DNA of 8,475 bases from a bacterium (GTDB taxonomy: Bacteria; Vulcanimicrobiota; Vulcanimicrobiia; Vulcanimicrobiales; Vulcanimicrobiaceae): the NCBI GenBank assembly GCA_021807065.1, contig JAKAPO010000084.1, forward strand, positions 1 through 8,475, read 5' to 3'. Each line of letters opens with the position of its first letter. The first letter of the stretch is position 1. Shown here piece after piece: positions 1 to 4,988 of this stretch. Under the pieces are notes generated by a model. That model saw only the letters and a list, made by a program, of their open reading frames with translations, was not told the origin of the DNA and searched no databases. A program made the position numbers and the translations under genes.

Positions 1-2
1 GA

Positions 3-290
3 GGACCATTCCCTCGCTCGCAGCAGACGTCAGCCCGCACGGCAACCGCCGCCGATTTTCTCTTTCCGCAAATGGCGGTTAATCCGTCGTACAGCCCATG
101 GGTTGGCCAGGAATGGAAGCCGCAGTTCATCGACTACCTCTACCTAGCGTACGTAACCGCAACCGCTTTCAGCCCTGCCGACGTTATGCCCCTCAGTGTC
201 ATGGCAAAGACGCTCATGCTCGTCGAATCGTTGATCTCGCTCGTGACGATCGCGCTGGTGCTGGCACGTGCGGTCGGCGTGCTTTCGTAG
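3..290 (+). CDS. Small integral membrane protein of unknown function, C-terminal part (5'-truncated by window edge)
   Basis: An open frame runs from the first bases of the window to the TAG at 288-290. The first in-frame ATG is at 72, but the 23 codons before it continue the protein (an ADFLFPQM segment spans the ATG). I therefore read this as the end of a longer protein cut by the window edge, not a 72-residue gene. After a soluble stretch come an amphipathic or semi-hydrophobic segment (FIDYLYLAYVTATAFSPAD), the turn MPLSVMAK, and a clear final transmembrane helix (roughly LMLVESLISLVTIALVLARA). I recall related bacterial membrane proteins of about 200 residues carrying an AFSPTDTMPLT-type signature, with no established function. 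The layout (helix, short loop, inner helix) resembles the pore half of two-TM potassium channels, but the TVGYGD filter is absent. Being membrane-embedded is well supported; the function is unknown. Transcription may continue towards the tRNA genes, as no terminator is visible after the stop. Confidence 0.72.
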   Translation, partial: GPFPRSQQTSARTATAADFLFPQMAVNPSYSPWVGQEWKPQFIDYLYLAYVTATAFSPADVMPLSVMAKTLMLVESLISLVTIALVLARAVGVLS

Positions 291-342
291 ATGCAGCCAG
301 GGTGCAACGCAACGGAGCACGAAGCGCACCGGCCGTGACAGC

Positions 343-413
343 GCGGGTATGATGTAATGGTAGCCTGTGACCTTCCCAAGGTCGATGCGTGGGTTCGATT
401 CCCACTACCCGCT
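343..413 (+). tRNA. tRNA-Gly (anticodon CCC)
   Basis: A complete cloverleaf can be folded by eye. The acceptor arm GCGGGTA (343-349) pairs perfectly with TACCCGC (406-412), followed by discriminator T413. The anticodon stem TGACC/GGTCG encloses loop TTCCCAA, giving anticodon CCC at 375-377, which reads GGG codons. The T arm GTGGG/CCCAC holds the canonical TTCGATT loop (394-400). The D loop AATGGTA carries the conserved GG. The D stem is weak: A352-T366 and G354-C364 pair, T355-G363 is a wobble and T353-C365 is a mismatch. No CCA tail is encoded, so a nucleotidyltransferase must add it. It resembles E. coli glyU (CCC), which shares the TTCCCAA loop. Confidence 0.93.
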
Positions 414-415
414 CG

Positions 416-430
416 TAACGACCCACGTTA
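416..430 (+). other. Short hairpin between the two tRNA genes
   Basis: TAACG (416-420) and CGTTA (426-430) form a perfect 5-bp stem around a 5-base loop, within the 21-base spacer that separates tRNA-Gly from tRNA-Cys. No T-run follows, so it is not a convincing intrinsic terminator. It could be a processing landmark in a dicistronic tRNA precursor. A 5-bp palindrome of this size can easily arise by chance. Confidence 0.25.
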
Positions 431-434
431 TTGG

Positions 435-506
435 GGCGACGTAGCCAAGTGGTAAGGCAGAGCTCTGCAAAAGCTCCATCCGGCAGTTCGAATCTGCCCG
501 TCGCCT
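435..506 (+). tRNA. tRNA-Cys (anticodon GCA)
   Basis: The acceptor arm GGCGACG (435-441) pairs perfectly with CGTCGCC (499-505). The discriminator is T506, the base expected for cysteine tRNAs and recognised by CysRS. The anticodon stem GAGCT/AGCTC encloses loop CTGCAAA with anticodon GCA at 467-469. The T arm GGCAG/CTGCC carries loop TTCGAAT, and the D arm has AGCC...GGT. No CCA is encoded. The gene lies 21 bases after tRNA-Gly on the same strand, so the two are probably cut from one precursor. It ends 13 bases before the next start codon with no terminator between, so the transcript probably continues into the protein-coding operon. Confidence 0.95.
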
Positions 507-519
507 CATTGTTGTCTTG

Positions 520-1470
520 ATGCGCCTCACGATCGTCGGTGCTGGGGCAATCGGCGGGTTCATCGCCGCCGTGCTTGCGCGCGGCGGGGTTGAGACCGCA
601 GTCGTAGTACGCGGCGAACAGCTAAGCGCAATTCGCCGGCACGGCCTACGCGTACGCAGCAGCGACTTGGGAGCCTTCTCCGCACAGGTCGACGCGGCAG
701 CGGACGTGCGCGAACTCCCCGCATCGGACGCCTACCTCTTGACGTTCAAAGCGCATCAGTGGCCGGGTTTCCTCGAGCAAATGGCGGCCGTCGCGCAGAT
801 GAACGTGCCGATCGTCACGCTCCAGAACGGGGTTCCGTTCTGGTTCGAGCGAGACCCGCCGCTCGAGACGGTCGATCCCGGCGGACGCCTTGGCGCACTC
901 TTCGGTGACGAACGCGTCATCGGCGGCGTCGTGCACGTCTCAGGCCACCTCGCGGATCCGGGTGTGATCGTGCAGAGCGGCGGGTTACGCTACCTGATCG
1001 GCGAGGCGACCGGGCACAACGGAGAGCGCATCGAGCGACTAGCGCGGACGCTTCGACGAGCGGGTCTGGACGTTGAGATCGACGGAGCCATTCGGCGAAG
1101 TCTGTGGTTCAAACTCGTCGGGAATGCAAGCCTGAATCCGATGAGCGTGGTGACGCGCATGACCATCGGACAGATGATGCGCGATCCTTCGGTGCTTGGT
1201 GAGATACGGGCGCTCATGCTCGAAGTGCTGGAAGTAGGCAAGGCTCTCGGGCTCGTCGAGAATCCCGAACGCGAGGCCGAAGACCGGATAGCGTATGCGG
1301 CGCGTCTCGATGACGTAAAAAGCTCGATGCTCCAAGATGCTGAGGCAGATCGCTCGCTGGAAATCGACCCGATCGTGGGAGCGGCGATCGAACTAGGGAA
1401 GCGGTATGACGTACCCATGCCGCGCGAACAGGCGATGTACGCTAGGCTGCGTGCGCCGGCGGTTCGGTAG
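520..1470 (+). CDS. panE: Ketopantoate reductase-family oxidoreductase (PanE/ApbA, 2-dehydropantoate 2-reductase-like)
   Basis: A 316-residue cytosolic NADPH-dependent reductase. PanE proper reduces 2-dehydropantoate to pantoate in pantothenate/CoA synthesis. The N-terminal Rossmann fold opens with the dinucleotide motif GAGAIGG (residues 7-13). The family landmarks follow in order: TFKAHQ with Lys77, LQNGV with Asn103, the catalytic-type lysine in LWFKLVGNASLNP (Lys198), SSMLQD (268-273) and the acidic SLEIDPIVGAAIELG segment with Glu281, matching the substrate-binding Glu of E. coli PanE. Length is near the family norm (about 300). I chose ATG 520; a TTG at 517 would add one residue. There is no purine-rich ribosome-binding site, because tRNA-Cys ends only 13 bases upstream. 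hisF begins 9 bases after the stop. The family has many paralogues acting on other 2-oxo acids or with unknown substrates, and this C-terminal half looks like several of them, so the family is secure but the panE symbol is provisional. Confidence 0.85.
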   Translation: MRLTIVGAGAIGGFIAAVLARGGVETAVVVRGEQLSAIRRHGLRVRSSDLGAFSAQVDAAADVRELPASDAYLLTFKAHQWPGFLEQMAAVAQMNVPIVTLQNGVPFWFERDPPLETVDPGGRLGALFGDERVIGGVVHVSGHLADPGVIVQSGGLRYLIGEATGHNGERIERLARTLRRAGLDVEIDGAIRRSLWFKLVGNASLNPMSVVTRMTIGQMMRDPSVLGEIRALMLEVLEVGKALGLVENPEREAEDRIAYAARLDDVKSSMLQDAEADRSLEIDPIVGAAIELGKRYDVPMPREQAMYARLRAPAVR

Positions 1471-1479
1471 TCGCTCACG

Positions 1480-2241
1480 ATGCTCGTTAAGAGAATAATT
1501 CCTTGCCTTGACATCAAAGATGGGCGCGTCGTCAAAGGCGTGAACTTCCTCGGCCTACGCGACGCAGGCGACCCAGTCGAACTCGCCGCCTACTACGAGC
1601 GAGCGGGCGCCGACGAGCTGGTTTTCCTCGATATTACTGCAACCATTCAAGGACGGGTTGCGACTCACGAGGTCGTGCGCGCGGTGGCGCGCGAGCTGAC
1701 GATGCCGTTTGCCGTCGGGGGCGGAGTCAACGGCGTGGAAGAAGTTCGCACGCTGCTGCGCGCCGGCTGCGACAAGGTCTCACTCAACAGCGCGGCTGTC
1801 CGCGAGCCGCAACTCCTTCGCCACGCGTCGGCGGCGTTCGGCAGCCAGTGCATCGTCTTGGCAATCGACGCGCGCAAGCGTGACGGCGGCTGGGAAGTGG
1901 TGATCGACGGCGGCAGGACACCGACGGATTTGGACGCGGTTACGTGGGCATCCGAGGCGGCAGGCGAAGACGGTGCGGGCGAGATTCTGCTGACATCGAT
2001 GGATCGAGACGGTACCAAGAGCGGTTACGACGTCGCGTTGACTTCGGCGGTGCGCGAAGCGGTTTCGGTACCCGTGATTGCCTCCGGAGGCGCGGGACGG
2101 GTCGAGGATTTCGCCGACATCTTTGCCGCCGGTGCCGATGCTGCCCTGGCTGCGTCACTCTTCCACTTTCGCGAGATCGAAATTCCCGCATTGAAGGAAG
2201 CGCTCGCGCAACGCGGGATTCCCACGCGTCCATGGAACTGA
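1480..2241 (+). CDS. hisF: Imidazole glycerol phosphate synthase, cyclase subunit HisF
   Basis: The cyclase half of IGP synthase. With HisH-supplied ammonia it converts PRFAR to imidazole glycerol phosphate, used for histidine, and to AICAR, which returns to purine synthesis. The 253-residue (beta/alpha)8 barrel has the same length as Thermotoga maritima HisF. It keeps the two catalytic aspartates, Asp11 (in PCLDIKDGRVVKG) and Asp130 (in VLAIDARKRDGG). Phosphate-binding loops are also present: AVGGGV (78-83), LLTSMDRDGTKSGYD (170-184) and IASGGAG (200-206). Residues that form the ammonia gate at the HisH face appear conserved (Arg5, Glu46, Lys99, Glu168). ATG 1480 gives the canonical MLVKRIIPCLDIKDG start; a weak GGTAG sits 9 bases upstream inside the previous gene's end. 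The last 10 bases overlap hisIE. No hisH or hisA is adjacent, so the glutaminase partner must be encoded elsewhere. Confidence 0.98.
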   Translation: MLVKRIIPCLDIKDGRVVKGVNFLGLRDAGDPVELAAYYERAGADELVFLDITATIQGRVATHEVVRAVARELTMPFAVGGGVNGVEEVRTLLRAGCDKVSLNSAAVREPQLLRHASAAFGSQCIVLAIDARKRDGGWEVVIDGGRTPTDLDAVTWASEAAGEDGAGEILLTSMDRDGTKSGYDVALTSAVREAVSVPVIASGGAGRVEDFADIFAAGADAALAASLFHFREIEIPALKEALAQRGIPTRPWN

Positions 2242-2855
2242 AATTCGCCGAAAACGGCCTGCTGCCGGTGATCGTTGTAGACGCTCGCACGTGCGACGTG
2301 TTAACGCTGGCGTGGGCGAACCGCGAAGCGCTGGAGCGCACGCTCCAGACCCGTCAGACGCATCTGTACAGTCGCAGCCGCCAGGCGCTCTGGCGCAAAG
2401 GGGAAAGCAGCGGCAACACACAGCGCGTAATCGAAGTAGTGGCCGATTGCGACGGCGACGCCATATTGTACCGAGTAATTCCCAGTGGGCCGGCATGCCA
2501 TACCGGTGCCGCGAGCTGTTTTCACAAGGAGCTGCTGGCCCGCGAGCAGGGGCGGAACGACGGCGATTTCATCCGAGCCGTCGCACACTTGCGGAACGTC
2601 CTTAACGAACGCAAACGGCAAGCACCCGAAGGATCGTACGTGGCGAAGTTGTATGCCGGCGGCGTCGACCGCATCGGTAAGAAGGTCGGAGAAGAGGCGA
2701 CCGAGGTCGTGATCGCAGCAAAAAATGCCGGCGACGACGAGTTGATCTGGGAAGCGGCGGATCTGCTGTTCCATCTTTGCGTGCTTCTAGAGGCTCGCGG
2801 CATCTCGCTCGATCGCGTCGGGGCTCAGCTGCTCGAGCGTGCCGGTTCCCGTTAA
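2232..2855 (+). CDS. hisIE: Bifunctional phosphoribosyl-AMP cyclohydrolase / phosphoribosyl-ATP pyrophosphohydrolase HisIE
   Basis: A 207-residue cytosolic fusion enzyme for the second and third steps of histidine synthesis. HisE removes pyrophosphate from PR-ATP; HisI then opens the adenine ring of PR-AMP. The N-terminal HisI domain (about 1-115) shows LAWANREALE, YSRSRQALWRKGESSGN, the metal-binding acidic cluster DCDGDA (72-77) and the zinc ligand motif CHTGAASCF (89-97). The C-terminal HisE domain (about 115-207) shows the MazG-like pattern GEEATEVVIAAK (153-164) and WEAADLLFHL (173-182), whose acidic residues bind magnesium. ATG 2232 gives a natural MELKFAENGLLP start and overlaps hisF by 10 bases. 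The reading frame stays open far upstream inside hisF, but that extension is not HisI-like. The end overlaps recG by 17 bases, implying translational coupling on both sides. Confidence 0.97.
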   Translation: MELKFAENGLLPVIVVDARTCDVLTLAWANREALERTLQTRQTHLYSRSRQALWRKGESSGNTQRVIEVVADCDGDAILYRVIPSGPACHTGAASCFHKELLAREQGRNDGDFIRAVAHLRNVLNERKRQAPEGSYVAKLYAGGVDRIGKKVGEEATEVVIAAKNAGDDELIWEAADLLFHLCVLLEARGISLDRVGAQLLERAGSR

Positions 2856-4926
2856 GGAAGCGCCTTCCACAATCGGCGAACTCGAGGGCGTCGGCGAGAG
2901 ATCTGCGCGGCTTCTTGCGGATTTAGGAATTGCGACACTACGCGATCTGTTGGAATACTTTCCCTTCCGCTATGACGATCTGCGGGAGCCGATGCCTGCC
3001 GCACGGCTACGCGCTGCCGCGGACGAAAGCACTGGCGAAGTGAATGCGCTCGGCCGCGTGGTCGACGTGAAGGAACGGCGCGTGCGCAGCGGGATTGAGA
3101 TCGTCGAAGTGCGGGCGGAAGACGATAGCGGGACCTTCGTTGCGAAGTGGATCGGCCGCCACCGCTACGCGATCGGCCGGTTTCATCCGGGGATGCGCAT
3201 CTTCGTTCGCGGGCGATTGGTAAGATCGCTCATCGAGCCCGTTGTCAACGTAGCGCACTGCCGGGTTCTACAAGACGATGAGGTCTACCGCGGCGAGATG
3301 GTTCCGGTGTACCGAGCGAGCAAAGACCTGCCCTCTCGCAAGATCGCAAGCGTCATTCGAAAGAACTTATCGCGGCTTCTGAAAGAAGCGCCCGAAGACG
3401 TTCTGCCGGCGACCATAATGCGGCAGCGCGGATTTCTGCCGATGGCCGATGCCTATCGCATGGTTCATGCGCCCACGACACCCGAGTCGGCGGCCCGCGC
3501 CCGCGAGCGCTTCGTTTTTGGCGAATTTCTCGTGCTCGCTACGGGGGCGCAACTGCGACGGGCGCAGCGGATGGCCGAACACGATGCGGCGGCGTTGTCC
3601 GTGCCTCGTGAGCTGCTCGAGCAGTTGGAATCGTCGTTACCGTTTGCGCTGACGGCGGCGCAACGGCGCGTCATCATGGAGATTTGGCGCGATATGTCGC
3701 GGGACGTGCCGATGAACCGCCTGTTGCAGGGCGACGTCGGCAGCGGCAAGACCATCGTTGCCGCCGCCGCAGTGTTGCTCGCCGCACGATGCGGTCATCA
3801 AGCTGCGCTCATGGCGCCAACCGAGATCCTCGCAGCGCAGCACATCGAGAAGCTCGGCCCGCTCCTGCTTCCGTTTCGCATCAACGTGGAACCGATTCTC
3901 GGCAGCCAGACGCAACGGGCGCGGCAAGCGGCGGTCGACCGCCTCGCAAGCGGCGAGGCCACCTTGGCCGTTGGTACGCATGCTCTCCTCACGGAGGGCG
4001 TTGAATTCTCGCGCCTCGGGCTGACGATCATCGACGAGCAGCATCGCTTCGGAGTCGAGCATCGTGCCAGGTTACGCGCGAAAGGCGGAACGCCGCACAC
4101 GCTTCACATGACCGCGACGCCGATCCCGCGCACGCTCGCGCAGTCGCTGTATGCCGACCTCGACGAATCGCGTTTGGACGAGATGCCCCCCGGCCGTAGG
4201 CCGGTCCAAACATTTGCGGTACGGCTCGGGTGGCTGGAGAGAGTCTATACATTCGTACGCGCGATCGTCGCCGGCGGCGGCCAGGGGTACGTCGTTGCGC
4301 CGGCGATCGAAGAAGGCGAGACGGGTGCTATGAGCGCCCTCAGCGAGTACGAGCGCCTACGGGCGAACGTTTTCCCCGATCTACGGCTCGGACTCGTTCA
4401 CGGGCGGCTGCCTCCGCGCGAGAAGGACGAAGTCATGCGGCGCTTCGTTCGAGGGCAGATCGACGTGCTCGTCGCCACGACCGTTGTCGAGGTCGGCGTC
4501 GACGTGCCCAATGCCGGCGTGATGGTCGTCCTGGACGCCCAACGGTACGGACTAGCCCAGCTGCATCAGTTGCGGGGGCGCGTTGGGCGTGGAACCGCGC
4601 AATCGTTCTGCATCTTCGTGTACGCCGACGATCGCGAAGAGGCGCAGCGACTAGAGATTCTCACCAAGACGAACGACGGCTTCGCAATCGCAGAGGCCGA
4701 CCTCGAGATGCGCGGCGCAGGCGAGTTTGCCGGAACTGCACAGCACGGGAAGGCGGAACTCCGATTCGGCGATCTCGCTCGCGACTTCGCCATCTACGAG
4801 AACGCGAGACGCGTGGCGGAAACCATTATAAAGGAAGACGCGCATATCCGCAGACCGGAGCACGCAGGCCTGCGAGCGGCGCTGGATGTGACGCCCGCGT
4901 TGCATGCTTTGGTCGCATCCTCTTAG
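2839..4926 (+). CDS. recG: ATP-dependent DNA helicase RecG
   Basis: A superfamily-2 translocase that regresses stalled replication forks and processes Holliday and D/R-loop structures. At 695 residues it matches the usual full length (about 690). An N-terminal helical part with a helix-hairpin-helix-like GELEGVGERSARLLADLGI precedes the OB-fold wedge domain (about 60-145), which grips branched DNA. Helicase motifs follow in order: Walker A GDVGSGKT (298-305), MAPTEILAAQH (325-335), DEQHRFG (399-405), motif III TATPIPRTL (425-433), ATTVVEVGVDVPNA (546-559) and motif VI QLHQLRGRVGRG (574-585). The C-terminal translocation motif region DLEMRGAGEFAGTAQHG (621-637) keeps the glutamine but reads TAQHG where many RecGs have TRQSG or TRQTG. 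The start is GTG 2839, 17 bases inside hisIE, giving an N-terminus of plausible length. Stop TAG is at 4924-4926. Confidence 0.97.
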   Translation: MPVPVKEAPSTIGELEGVGERSARLLADLGIATLRDLLEYFPFRYDDLREPMPAARLRAAADESTGEVNALGRVVDVKERRVRSGIEIVEVRAEDDSGTFVAKWIGRHRYAIGRFHPGMRIFVRGRLVRSLIEPVVNVAHCRVLQDDEVYRGEMVPVYRASKDLPSRKIASVIRKNLSRLLKEAPEDVLPATIMRQRGFLPMADAYRMVHAPTTPESAARARERFVFGEFLVLATGAQLRRAQRMAEHDAAALSVPRELLEQLESSLPFALTAAQRRVIMEIWRDMSRDVPMNRLLQGDVGSGKTIVAAAAVLLAARCGHQAALMAPTEILAAQHIEKLGPLLLPFRINVEPILGSQTQRARQAAVDRLASGEATLAVGTHALLTEGVEFSRLGLTIIDEQHRFGVEHRARLRAKGGTPHTLHMTATPIPRTLAQSLYADLDESRLDEMPPGRRPVQTFAVRLGWLERVYTFVRAIVAGGGQGYVVAPAIEEGETGAMSALSEYERLRANVFPDLRLGLVHGRLPPREKDEVMRRFVRGQIDVLVATTVVEVGVDVPNAGVMVVLDAQRYGLAQLHQLRGRVGRGTAQSFCIFVYADDREEAQRLEILTKTNDGFAIAEADLEMRGAGEFAGTAQHGKAELRFGDLARDFAIYENARRVAETIIKEDAHIRRPEHAGLRAALDVTPALHALVASS

Positions 4927-4959
4927 CAGAGGACCCTGGGGAACCTCTGAAAAGGGTCC
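4927..4959 (+). other. Two mutually exclusive hairpins after recG
   Basis: Directly after the recG stop, CAGAGG (4927-4932) can pair with CCTCTG (4944-4949), giving a 6-bp stem with an 11-base loop. Alternatively GGACCCT (4931-4937) pairs with AGGGTCC (4953-4959), giving a 7-bp stem with a 15-base loop. Both use the GG at 4931-4932, so only one can fully form. No T-run follows either stem, so neither is a standard intrinsic terminator. They lie in the only sizeable gap (62 bases) in the gene train, upstream of the M16 gene. Confidence 0.4.
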
Positions 4960-4964
4960 GCGAA

Positions 4965-4987
4965 GCGCGCGAGGGAAGGTCGCGCGC
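4965..4987 (+). promoter_or_regulatory. Perfect 8-bp hairpin presenting the M16 ribosome-binding site in its loop
   Basis: GCGCGCGA (4965-4972) is the exact reverse complement of TCGCGCGC (4980-4987). The 7-base loop between them, GGGAAGG (4973-4979), is the purine-rich Shine-Dalgarno sequence, and the GTG start at 4989 follows the stem by one base. In RNA this is a very GC-rich stem with the ribosome-binding site in the apical loop and the spacer buried in the 3' arm. Pairing is seen directly; a regulatory role (structure-gated initiation or a protein-binding site) is inference. Confidence 0.5.
4972..4979 (+). promoter_or_regulatory. Ribosome-binding site of the M16 peptidase gene
   Basis: AGGGAAGG lies 9 bases upstream of GTG 4989. 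It is the strongest Shine-Dalgarno-like match seen before any start in this window, and it fixes the M16 start at 4989 instead of at the far-upstream codons of the same open frame. A hydrophobic signal sequence begins immediately after this start, which supports the choice. Confidence 0.7.
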
Positions 4988-4988
4988 C

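Noticed and set aside
291..342. Promoter for the tRNA pair in the 52-base gap upstream of tRNA-Gly
   Set aside because: No convincing -35/-10 pair can be seen. The promoter may be further upstream or of an unfamiliar consensus.
98..352. Small overlapping open frames around the tRNA leader (98-352 + and several on the - strand)
   Set aside because: They overlap the continuing membrane-protein frame and the tRNA gene, lack ribosome-binding sites and have no protein-like features.
1507..1512. TTGACA at the start of hisF as a -35 promoter element
   Set aside because: No -10-like hexamer lies 16-18 bases downstream, and the bases encode the conserved CLDIK segment of HisF.
990..1535. Long antisense open frame (181 codons) opposite the PanE-like gene
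   Set aside because: Serine- and arginine-rich composition typical of the antisense of GC-rich coding DNA. It has no domain and a conserved gene lies on the other strand.
1944..2231. Upstream extension of the hisIE frame inside hisF
   Set aside because: The translation is arginine- and cysteine-rich with no HisI similarity. HisI homology begins at ATG 2232.
4230..4988. In-frame open extension of the M16 gene deep into recG (start at 4230, giving 1139 residues)
   Set aside because: The extension is arginine-rich, low-hydrophobicity out-of-frame sequence of recG. The true start is marked by a Shine-Dalgarno sequence and signal peptide at 4989.
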